Source: a virus
Reading direction: 5' to 3' (one strand)
Virus record (IMG/VR): IMGVR_UViG_3300023116_003953
Coordinates: 1 to 21,989 of that record
DNA: 21,989 nt
Made by a program: the position numbers and the translations under genes. A model generated the notes under the pieces. That model saw only the letters and a list, made by a program, of their open reading frames with translations, was not told the origin of the DNA and did not search any database. Of this stretch, positions 8,098 to 14,905 are shown piece after piece. Numbering within the stretch: the first letter of the stretch is position 1; each line of letters starts with the position of its first letter.

Positions 8098-10737
8098 ATG
8101 AGTACATATTCAACATATGCAGCTTCTGGTGGCGGTGGTCTAACAGGTGGATCTTACTGTTGTATCTGTGCTGCAAACTACCAGATTACTGCTGATAATT
8201 GGGACGACAAAGTAACTCTTGTTTGTTTTTGTGGTAATCCTTCAAGTGCTTCCCTTTGTATGCCTAACGCAACTACACTGGACCCAGGAGCTAATTTATA
8301 CACTATTAAAAATGGTGGTTCTGCAACTACTATTGTAGCTAGAGATGCTGCCTCAAATATTCTTGGTATTATTAAACCTTGTAATACTAGTACATTTTCT
8401 CTGGTAACTAATGGAGATTGTACAGGTCAATGGTCTTTACAGAACTACACAGACAGTCTTGGTGCAGTACAAACATCTAGTGCTTCTTCAACATTTAAAC
8501 CTAAAGATTTCTGTTGTTCCTACTCAAATGAGTGTGGAGATAAACTTTACGTTATTACTGCTTGTAAAGAACAGTGCTACTACGAAGCACACACTTTTTG
8601 CACAACAGAAACTGGTGTTAGCTTAATCAACACTTTAGAGGTTGTTACATGTGCAGGGTGTAATGACAACTCTTGTGCATACCCTTTAAAAGATGGTTGG
8701 TTAATCGTAGATGGATTTTATTGTAACTGTCAAGGTACTTCAGGAACAAATGTAGGTGCTTTTGACTGTGGTACTAAATTTAGATTTGTTACTATAAACT
8801 GTGAAGGAACTTGTGCCACTTGTTGTATTGTATGTAGTTTTACAGGAACTGGGCCTACTACTGGATGTAATATACATTATTGTAATACTGGTGTAAAATT
8901 TATGTCACCAGGTGGCATGAACTATTTTGGGTTTTTAGGAACTTTTGGGGTACCTACAGCTAACAGCTTGCCTTTTGATCTTATAGCAGAAGTTTGGTGT
9001 TCTAATACTTGTACTACTGGTGCCCCTAATCTTTGTAGAAAGTACCAAGCTTATTGTTGTATCCCTATTAATTACCCAGGTACTGAGATTCCTTGCTTTA
9101 TACACCCTAACGGATTTATTATTAAACCTGGATCTAACAAAACTTCAGGACATAACCACGTCTTTTTTGCAAATGGAAGTAGTGTCTCAAGTCCAGGATT
9201 TTGGGCAGTTAAGGTATGTAATGATGTGGTAACAGCAGGTTTTAGTAAATGTGGTGATGCAACAAATAGTGTTCTTAACTGTTACAAAGCTCTGGGCCTA
9301 AATGCTACAGGACTATCTGCTATGGGTGGTTGTGTAGATAGTCAACTTATAGATGGTAAAAATTCTATTAGTGGTAGTAGCACAGGTTACTATGTTTGTG
9401 ATCACCCTGTTTTTGGAGCCACAGGATACTCATCTTCTCAGACTAGGTACTACGGTTTGCAAAGTATGTGTTGGAGTGGAAGCACACCTTGCCATTATTT
9501 TGCTTATCATTGTAATGGAACTAGAACCTTTCTACCACCTTCTGGTGCATCTGAAAATAGGTTTGCCTTTTTTAAATTTGTTACTCCTCGTATAGGATTA
9601 ATATCTCCTAACTGGTGCTATTGCCAAAGTTTAGCAGGTGTTTATGGTCAGTGTATGACTGGACCAATGCTTTGTTTATGTTGTATCGAAGAATATTTTG
9701 ATTTGTGTTGCGTATGTAAAAACATTTTTGATACATGCTGCAGTGACTTTACACCAGTATTTGGTGTTCAAAATAGATATCATACTCCTTTAGAAAAGTA
9801 CTATGACTACCATGATCCTCATAATGCTTATTCACAATTTTCAGGAAATAGTTTTTGGTCTAAAAAATGTGGTAGAACAGGGATATATTATACAGAAGGT
9901 AAAGGATATCTTCAATTCCCTAGACTGGAATGGTCTGGAAATAACCCAATAGAGTGTATTGGAGAATCTTGCTTTATTTTTTGGAAACCTCAAAATTGTA
10001 CTACAACATGTGCAGAGTTAGCTCAGGTTATTGTAAGTCCAACAAGTATAACTTATGGATGTAGATTCTGCTTTAGCACTTCGTGTTCTTTACCAAATAG
10101 TACAGGGTGTTGTGCCTGTTGGGGAATTACTTACTGTAGTCATGGTCAGTCACCTATGTATAGTAAAGTAGATACAAGTTACATTTGTATATTCTGGCCT
10201 AATGGACAATCCTACAGAATTTGTAGAAATTGTTCAAGTGGTACTTTTATTGCAATGGATTCTTGCGAACAACCTACTGGGTTTACTAGTTCTGCTTACC
10301 CATTTGATCAGGCAAAAATATATAGCACTTGTCATGGAAGATTTGTTTCTAGCCTTTGTTTATCTTGTTGTAACCACGATACTCTACATAAACCTATTTA
10401 TTGGAATTTTACATCTTACCCAGGATCTATTTGTAGAGATACTACCGCAGAGACACCAGGTGGTTCTTGTAGACAAAGTCATGCATCTTATGATCCTGAT
10501 AGTTGTAGGTACATTTCTATACACAATCCATGTAGTTGCTTTGGATCTTTAAATGGATCTGTTGTTGTAGGAATACTTGATCCTGCTACTCAAACAAGTC
10601 AAATTACAACTTCTCAGTTTGCAGAGGCAAGGGGAATAGGATCATGCTATTTACTAGATTCTGCTAGATTGCAAAGCTTTACAGAATACCCACCTAATAT
10701 AGAGGCAAAAGCCTTTACTACCACAAAGAGATTATAA
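8098..10737 (+). CDS. Extremely cysteine-rich large putative tail-tip/adhesin protein 2
   Basis: An 879-residue protein with about 78 Cys (near 9%), with about nine CC pairs, eight CxC and several CxxC. A dense cluster at residues ~526-547 holds eight Cys in 22 residues. The N-terminus is Gly-rich (YAASGGGGLTGG) like the other Cys-rich protein. Residues ~28-118 look like the same class of beta domain found at fibre ends (TLDPGANLYTIKNGG, then TNGDCTGQWSLQN), here with Cys at positions where I would expect Leu, Gly or Ala. This supports the frame and a fibre-related role. The remainder is Ser/Thr/Asn/Gly/Tyr-rich with no recognised domain or signal peptide. AGAGGG precedes the ATG, and TAATG couples it to the chaperone gene. 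Likely the main receptor-binding protein, by inference from position. Confidence 0.7.
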   Translation: MSTYSTYAASGGGGLTGGSYCCICAANYQITADNWDDKVTLVCFCGNPSSASLCMPNATTLDPGANLYTIKNGGSATTIVARDAASNILGIIKPCNTSTFSLVTNGDCTGQWSLQNYTDSLGAVQTSSASSTFKPKDFCCSYSNECGDKLYVITACKEQCYYEAHTFCTTETGVSLINTLEVVTCAGCNDNSCAYPLKDGWLIVDGFYCNCQGTSGTNVGAFDCGTKFRFVTINCEGTCATCCIVCSFTGTGPTTGCNIHYCNTGVKFMSPGGMNYFGFLGTFGVPTANSLPFDLIAEVWCSNTCTTGAPNLCRKYQAYCCIPINYPGTEIPCFIHPNGFIIKPGSNKTSGHNHVFFANGSSVSSPGFWAVKVCNDVVTAGFSKCGDATNSVLNCYKALGLNATGLSAMGGCVDSQLIDGKNSISGSSTGYYVCDHPVFGATGYSSSQTRYYGLQSMCWSGSTPCHYFAYHCNGTRTFLPPSGASENRFAFFKFVTPRIGLISPNWCYCQSLAGVYGQCMTGPMLCLCCIEEYFDLCCVCKNIFDTCCSDFTPVFGVQNRYHTPLEKYYDYHDPHNAYSQFSGNSFWSKKCGRTGIYYTEGKGYLQFPRLEWSGNNPIECIGESCFIFWKPQNCTTTCAELAQVIVSPTSITYGCRFCFSTSCSLPNSTGCCACWGITYCSHGQSPMYSKVDTSYICIFWPNGQSYRICRNCSSGTFIAMDSCEQPTGFTSSAYPFDQAKIYSTCHGRFVSSLCLSCCNHDTLHKPIYWNFTSYPGSICRDTTAETPGGSCRQSHASYDPDSCRYISIHNPCSCFGSLNGSVVVGILDPATQTSQITTSQFAEARGIGSCYLLDSARLQSFTEYPPNIEAKAFTTTKRL

Positions 10738-11165
10738 TGAAAATTTATTTAAAACTTGAAGATAAAGTAGTAAAAAGTGTTCATTTAAGTCCTGTAGGTC
10801 TTGATGAAAACGATGGGCCAGTTACTATTCAAATGTATGACTGGGATGATGAAAGTGACCATGACTACAATTCTGAAAACTTTTCTAATCTTGTACCAGA
10901 GTTTTGTACTTTAGAAGGTCGTCTATTTATGACTATGGATTTCATAGATGAAGCAGAACGTACTAAAGCTCTAGAAGATCAGTGGACTATCTTAAGATCT
11001 TTAAGAAATATTCTTCTACAAGAATCTGACTGGACACAGTTAGCAGATGTTACACTAACGGAAGAAAAACAAACTTCTTGGAATACATATAGACAAGAAT
11101 TAAGGGATTTACCAAATACTCTATTTACTCCTTTTGTTTATGAATTTCCAACTAAACCTTCTTGA
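10737..11165 (+). CDS. Tail-fibre assembly chaperone (Phage_tail_APC-like)
   Basis: A 142-residue acidic protein. The C-terminal half carries the arrangement typical of phage tail assembly chaperones: RSLRNILLQESDWTQLADV, then a Lys/Gln helix and YRQELRDLP (residues ~86-127). Such proteins help fold or attach the adhesin encoded just upstream, and the one-base overlap (TAATG) with the 879-residue gene indicates which partner it serves. The N-terminal ~70 residues are probably a small partner-specific domain. Its last codons overlap the -35 element of the promoter for the sugar cassette. Confidence 0.8.
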   Translation: MKIYLKLEDKVVKSVHLSPVGLDENDGPVTIQMYDWDDESDHDYNSENFSNLVPEFCTLEGRLFMTMDFIDEAERTKALEDQWTILRSLRNILLQESDWTQLADVTLTEEKQTSWNTYRQELRDLPNTLFTPFVYEFPTKPS

Positions 11166-11190
11166 TTTTAACTAAAAATTAAGCTATACT
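11162..11190 (+). promoter_or_regulatory. Sigma70-like promoter for the sugar cassette
   Basis: TTGATT at 11162-11167 (four of six consensus bases) and TATACT at 11185-11190 (five of six) are separated by exactly 17 bases of AT-rich DNA. The site lies in the 69-base gap between the structural block and the heptosyltransferase gene, giving a ~35-40-base leader. It would let host RNA polymerase express the sugar genes independently of late structural transcription. Confidence 0.6.
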
Positions 11191-11234
11191 AACGAGCACC
11201 CTTAGTTGGGTATAATAATAAGAAAGAAAGACTC

Positions 11235-12161
11235 GTGAAAAAACTGTTTATGATTGACGGAGGTGCAGGTCGTGCTATTGCAGCTATCCCTGCCCTCATT
11301 AAATACGCAAAGAAGAATGATGACTTTGCAATACTAGTACATGGTTGGGATACACTATACTGGGGTATTTCTGAACTACAAGACAAAACCTTTAACCCTG
11401 AACAAAAGGGTATCTTTGAGCAGGTTGTGTCTAAGGCTGAAGAAATTATATCTCCTGAGCCATATCGAGTACCAGGTTACTTTAAACAAGAGAAGTCTTT
11501 GGCAGAAGCTTTTGACTACTTGATTAACAACACACATGATCATTCTGATCTAGGTGTTCCTGTTCTTAAGACTTCCAAGATGGAAGAGATTAACGCAGCA
11601 GGAATGTACTTAGATGTAAAGAACCAGCAGCAGAAACAAAAGAATATTGTTCTACAACCCTTTGGTCGTTCTGCTCAGAAACATCCTACTGGTGTTGTTG
11701 TTGATGAGTCATCTCGTTCTCTTGACCCCCAATCGTACCTAAAGCTAGTTAAAAAACTTAGCACTAAGTACAACCTAGTTCTTATGGCAGAGCCAGACTT
11801 CCATCTGCCAGACGACACCTACACCGTGAAGCCACAGGCAGACCTAAGAATGTGGACTGCTTTTATTGGTTCAGCAGATTATTTTGTTGGTGTAGACTCA
11901 GTTGGTCAGCACATGGCTAGGGCATTAGGCACACCTGGAACAGTTATTGTTGGTTCTACGTTTGCTATCAACACAACTTACCCAGACTATTTTAACATCG
12001 TAGAAAAGAAGGATGCTAAGAAGTACTCACCTATTCGTATTTCAGGTCTTGAGAGTCACCTAGCTGATAGAGCTAACGACACACTCATGGACTTTAGTGA
12101 TGAAGAGATCAATGCAATGTATAACAACATTGTCAAAGACATTGAGAAAAAGGTGAAGTAA
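11235..12161 (+). CDS. Family 9 glycosyltransferase (heptosyltransferase-like)
   Basis: A 308-residue GT-B fold protein that probably transfers heptose from ADP-heptose in the cytoplasm. The start is a GTG at 11235 preceded by AAGAAAG; the next ATG (11250) would cut the first beta-strand, KKLFMIDGGAGRAI. The C-terminal domain has the GT9 signature: a GSADYFVGVDS segment with D221, H226 in QHMARALGTPG and GS near 240, matching the nucleotide-sugar site of LPS heptosyltransferases. The N-terminal acceptor half is divergent, as expected if the acceptor is unusual. It contains no Cys, so it lacks the iron finger of TibC-type autotransporter heptosyltransferases. It opens the operon and couples through TAATG to the carbamoyltransferase. 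Family is confident; donor sugar is inferred from the neighbouring ADP-heptose genes. Confidence 0.75.
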   Translation: MKKLFMIDGGAGRAIAAIPALIKYAKKNDDFAILVHGWDTLYWGISELQDKTFNPEQKGIFEQVVSKAEEIISPEPYRVPGYFKQEKSLAEAFDYLINNTHDHSDLGVPVLKTSKMEEINAAGMYLDVKNQQQKQKNIVLQPFGRSAQKHPTGVVVDESSRSLDPQSYLKLVKKLSTKYNLVLMAEPDFHLPDDTYTVKPQADLRMWTAFIGSADYFVGVDSVGQHMARALGTPGTVIVGSTFAINTTYPDYFNIVEKKDAKKYSPIRISGLESHLADRANDTLMDFSDEEINAMYNNIVKDIEKKVK

Positions 12162-13864
12162 TGAATATCTTAGCAATCAACCCAGGACACAATGGGTCTG
12201 CTGCTCTACTGGTAGATGGTGACCTAAAGTTCTACATTGAAGAAGAACGTCTGTCTCGTAGTAAGTATGATGGAAATCCCTTCAAAGGTATGATGGAAGC
12301 ACTACGTTACGGCGTAGATATCTTAGTTCTTGGTGGTACCCACGAAGAATTTCCTAGACTACCTTGGACTGGTGAAGATCCTTATTCTGGTTTCCTTCGT
12401 AAGTTTAATCCTAACCTACAAGTTATTAACGTAGGTAGTGCACACCATATAGGACATGCAGCAGGTGCTTTCTACAACTCAGGGTTTGATGAAGCTGCAG
12501 CAGTTATCGTAGATGGATCTGGTACTCGTAGAGAGATTGACATAAACGGTGAGTTTAAAAACCCAGGTTTTGAAACAGAGTCTATCTTTAATTGTGATTA
12601 CGAAGAAGGCATTAAACCTGTCTTTGCTTCTTACGGTGGTAACTATGACACACAACGTGTTATCAGTGAAGATACAGAAATGGATAGTGCAATCACACTA
12701 GTGAAAGCATACGAAGCTGTGTCAGAATACCTTGGTTTTGGTTTTATTGAAGCAGGTAAGACTATGGGTCTTGCACCCTACGGAAAAGAAAACGAATTTA
12801 TACCTAGTCTTTTCTTTAATGGCAGAGGAAACAAAAACGTATTTGTTCCAAATTACCCTGCAGGTGCTCACGTAGACCACAGCAGACATCCTTTTTTAGA
12901 ATTAAAAGAAGATCCTCGTGCTTGGCACAAAGACCCTAGTAAGGTGACAGATGCTGCTAAAGATTTAGCTTGGGCTGTACAAGATGAAACCCAAACTCTT
13001 GTTGGTGATTTGATTGAGAAAGCTGTAGACAAGACAGGACAAAAGAATATTGTAATTGCAGGAGGCTACGGACTAAACTGTGTAGCCAATTACTATTACA
13101 AGAAACGTTTCCCTGACCTTAATATCTACGTTGATCCTATTTCACATGATGGTGGTACAGCCATTGGTTTAGCACAGCTAATATATTATGATCAAACAAA
13201 AGACACTGAGAAACGTCCACTAAGTACATTGTACCTTGGCCCTGAACGTACTGAAAACTATGATCTAGAAGGGTACGACACAAAGGATGTTACCCCTGCT
13301 GATGTAGCCAAGCTGATTGCTGAGAAGAACATTGTTACTTTGTTCCAAGGTAGATCAGAGGCAGGGCCAAGAGCACTAGGTAATCGTTCTATTCTGTACG
13401 ATCCCACAGATCCTAACGGTAAGGACACAGTGAACAAGGTCAAAGGACGTGAGTGGTTTAGACCATTTGCAGGGTCAATGCTCAAGGAATACTTTGAGGA
13501 ATGGTTTGACACATACGGAATGGAAGAGACACCATTCATGATGTATGCAATGGACTTCAAGACTGAGAAGCATGGTGAAGTTCCTGCTATCACACACGTA
13601 GATGGTACATGTCGTATTCAGACTGTAACCAGAGAGCAGAACGAAGCCTATTACGATCTGATTGAAGAGTTCCGTAAGATCACTGGTGTACCAATCCTGT
13701 TCAATACAAGCTTTAACCTAGCAGGTGAACCACTTGTAGAAACACTAGAGGATGCACTACACACCATGAAGAACTGTGACATTGACTACATGTACCTACC
13801 AGAAGTAGGGAAGCTTGTTACGGTAGCTTCTGAGCAAACTGAAGAAGATTCTCAAACACCTTAG
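12161..13864 (+). CDS. O-carbamoyltransferase (NodU/CmcH family)
   Basis: A 567-residue protein of the usual family length with both domains. The Kae1-like N-terminal part starts MNILAINPGHNGSAALL, has the metal-binding HHIGHAAGAF at residues 95-104 (H95, H96, H99), then KTMGLAPYG and AGGYGLNCVAN. The C-terminal domain (from ~352) has GRSEAGPRALGNRSIL at ~397, a REWFRPFAGSML block and PILFNTSFNLAGEP. These enzymes use carbamoyl phosphate and ATP to form carbamoyl-AMP and place a carbamoyl group on a sugar hydroxyl. Beside heptose genes, the likely acceptor is a heptose or heptose-containing glycan (7-O-carbamoyl-heptose is known in Pseudomonas LPS core). AAGGTGA precedes the ATG. The last 47 bases overlap the reverse-strand gmhB end. 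Confidence 0.9.
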   Translation: MNILAINPGHNGSAALLVDGDLKFYIEEERLSRSKYDGNPFKGMMEALRYGVDILVLGGTHEEFPRLPWTGEDPYSGFLRKFNPNLQVINVGSAHHIGHAAGAFYNSGFDEAAAVIVDGSGTRREIDINGEFKNPGFETESIFNCDYEEGIKPVFASYGGNYDTQRVISEDTEMDSAITLVKAYEAVSEYLGFGFIEAGKTMGLAPYGKENEFIPSLFFNGRGNKNVFVPNYPAGAHVDHSRHPFLELKEDPRAWHKDPSKVTDAAKDLAWAVQDETQTLVGDLIEKAVDKTGQKNIVIAGGYGLNCVANYYYKKRFPDLNIYVDPISHDGGTAIGLAQLIYYDQTKDTEKRPLSTLYLGPERTENYDLEGYDTKDVTPADVAKLIAEKNIVTLFQGRSEAGPRALGNRSILYDPTDPNGKDTVNKVKGREWFRPFAGSMLKEYFEEWFDTYGMEETPFMMYAMDFKTEKHGEVPAITHVDGTCRIQTVTREQNEAYYDLIEEFRKITGVPILFNTSFNLAGEPLVETLEDALHTMKNCDIDYMYLPEVGKLVTVASEQTEEDSQTP

Positions 13865-14465
13865 TCTTCTTTCTTAATTTCTCCTTAGAGAACTTTTGAA
13901 GATCTTTTTCAGTAGCTACCCCATGACCAGTACGTACTAAGATTGGGGTAGCACCAATACGTTCTGCAGCTTTAAGGTCTGTGATCTTATCACCTACGTA
14001 GAACCCTTTATCTTTAAATCTAATTTTGTTGTTGAATATTTCTTTCTCAGTACGATGAAACATCCCAATATTAGGTTTAGCATAGTAGTCTTCTTTCAGG
14101 GATGACTCAGAATAAAACAAACCATCAATGGAGTAGATACCTGCATTGCCAAACACCTCAAACATACGTTGATGAATGGCTTCTACCTGTGCATGTGTCT
14201 GCTCTTTCTTTATAATACCGCCTTGGTTAGTTAGAATAACTACTTTGTAGCCTTTTAGCCTAAGCATACGAATAGCTTCCAGTGAACCAGGGATAGGCTC
14301 CCAGTCGTCAGGATCAGTAAGATAGTGTCCTCTGTCTATGTTGATGACACCATCACGATCTAAACCAACAATAGATTTAGGGAACACAGTAGGCCAATCA
14401 GAGGGTAGGTTTTGTTGTTGAACTTGTTGTGGGTCTTGTTCTATGATATGCTTAAATCTGGACAT
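13818..14465 (-). CDS. gmhB: D-glycero-D-manno-heptose-1,7-bisphosphate phosphatase-like HAD protein
   Basis: A 215-residue HAD-IIIA phosphatase that removes the 1- or 7-phosphate in nucleotide-heptose synthesis. HAD motif I is GLDRDGVIN (D36 nucleophile, D38 acid), motif II ILTNQGG, a Lys lies in the AKPNIGMF segment, and motif IV is VGDKITDLKAA. A ~25-residue Gln-rich N-terminal extension precedes motif I. The zinc-binding Cys/His loop of typical GmhB, just before the KP-x-x-GM segment, is replaced by YSESSLKEDYYAKP with no Cys. The start is firm: AAGGAG (14471-14476) lies 5 bases upstream. It is the only reverse-strand gene seen, converging with and overlapping the carbamoyltransferase and diverging 29 bases from the adenylyltransferase. 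Histidinol-phosphatase-type activity is a possible alternative. Confidence 0.8.
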   Translation of the reverse strand: MSRFKHIIEQDPQQVQQQNLPSDWPTVFPKSIVGLDRDGVINIDRGHYLTDPDDWEPIPGSLEAIRMLRLKGYKVVILTNQGGIIKKEQTHAQVEAIHQRMFEVFGNAGIYSIDGLFYSESSLKEDYYAKPNIGMFHRTEKEIFNNKIRFKDKGFYVGDKITDLKAAERIGATPILVRTGHGVATEKDLQKFSKEKLRKKTKVFENLLQFAQKLP

Positions 14466-14470
14466 AACAA

Positions 14471-14476
14471 CTCCTT
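14471..14476 (-). promoter_or_regulatory. Ribosome-binding site of gmhB
   Basis: On the reverse strand the bases read AAGGAG, five bases before the ATG at 14465-14463. This is one of the best Shine-Dalgarno matches in the window and shows the reverse-strand gene is meant to be translated. Confidence 0.75.
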
Positions 14477-14494
14477 TTTAACAGGATAATACAC

Positions 14495-14905
14495 ATGAAG
14501 AAAGTATTTGTCAATGGAGCCTTTGATGTAATACATTCTGGACACCTTGATCTTATTGAATTTGCAGGGATGTTAGGTGGTCATTTACTCGTAGCTATTG
14601 ACACAGACAGTAAAATAAGGTATAACAAGGGAGCAGATAGACCTTTTAACAATCTGAAAAATCGGAAGCATCTGATGTCAATGTTGAAGCCTGTTAATGC
14701 TGTTGTGTCGTTTGATTCAGATGAAGACTTGGCAGCTATTATTAAGAGGTATGAACCTGATGTTATGGTGAAAGGTTCCGATTGGAGGGGGAAGAAGATT
14801 GTTGGTGAGGAATACTGTAAAGAGGTAGTATTCTTTGAGAGGACCAATAATGAATCAACAACAAAAACCCTCCAAGATTTTGTTGATAGGAGACGGATGC
14901 TATGA
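14495..14905 (+). CDS. hldE: Stand-alone D-glycero-beta-D-manno-heptose-1-phosphate adenylyltransferase (HldE C-domain-like)
   Basis: A 136-residue cytidylyltransferase-fold protein matching the C-terminal domain of HldE/RfaE, which uses ATP to make ADP-glycero-manno-heptose. The nucleotide-binding motif is GAFDVIHSGH with H14-S-G-H17, followed by ADRPFN, VVSFDSDEDLA, VKGSDW (bacterial HldE has KGGDY) and a terminal ESTTKT in place of the usual STT-N-I. The symbol refers to this domain only; the kinase domain is a separate gene downstream. AGGA lies 8 bases upstream of the ATG. The last 56 bases overlap the kinase gene in another frame, so the two are probably translationally coupled. Other small adenylyl- or cytidylyltransferases share the HxGH fold, but the neighbours favour heptose. 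Confidence 0.85.
   Translation: MKKVFVNGAFDVIHSGHLDLIEFAGMLGGHLLVAIDTDSKIRYNKGADRPFNNLKNRKHLMSMLKPVNAVVSFDSDEDLAAIIKRYEPDVMVKGSDWRGKKIVGEEYCKEVVFFERTNNESTTKTLQDFVDRRRML
14837..14843 (+). promoter_or_regulatory. Ribosome-binding site fixing the kinase start
   Basis: GAGAGGA lies six bases before the ATG at 14850, inside the coding sequence of the adenylyltransferase. It decides against the in-frame TTG at 14835, which would place the Shine-Dalgarno inside the gene. Confidence 0.65.

Noticed and set aside
8411-10552. Several open stretches in the +1 frame inside the 879-residue Cys-rich gene (for example 8411-8626, 9353-9595, 10202-10552), which raised the question of whether the Cys-rich frame is the wrong one.
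   Set aside because: The Cys-rich frame is uninterrupted for 2,640 bases, has a proper ribosome-binding site, couples to the chaperone by TAATG and contains a fibre-like domain. The +1 stretches are short, Leu/Val-heavy and lack starts with binding sites.
5777-10737. Diversity-generating retroelement variation as the source of the Cys codons.
   Set aside because: No reverse transcriptase or template repeat is visible, Cys codons are mostly TGT spread over the full genes, and adenine-targeted mutagenesis of AAY codons concentrated in one C-terminal region is not seen.
11198-11211. ACCC...GGGT as a terminator or operator hairpin in the cassette leader.
   Set aside because: Only four base pairs and no T-run follow; too weak to call.
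11211-11216. A perfect TATAAT just before the heptosyltransferase gene as the main promoter.
   Set aside because: No -35 element is found at 16-18 bases upstream and no TGn extension is present; the start point would fall near the ribosome-binding site. The 11162-11190 pair is better.
14459-14490. TGGACA (14459) and GATAAT (14485) as a possible promoter for the adenylyltransferase.
   Set aside because: The spacer is 20 bases, too long, and the -10 would nearly touch the start codon, leaving no leader for the ribosome-binding site.
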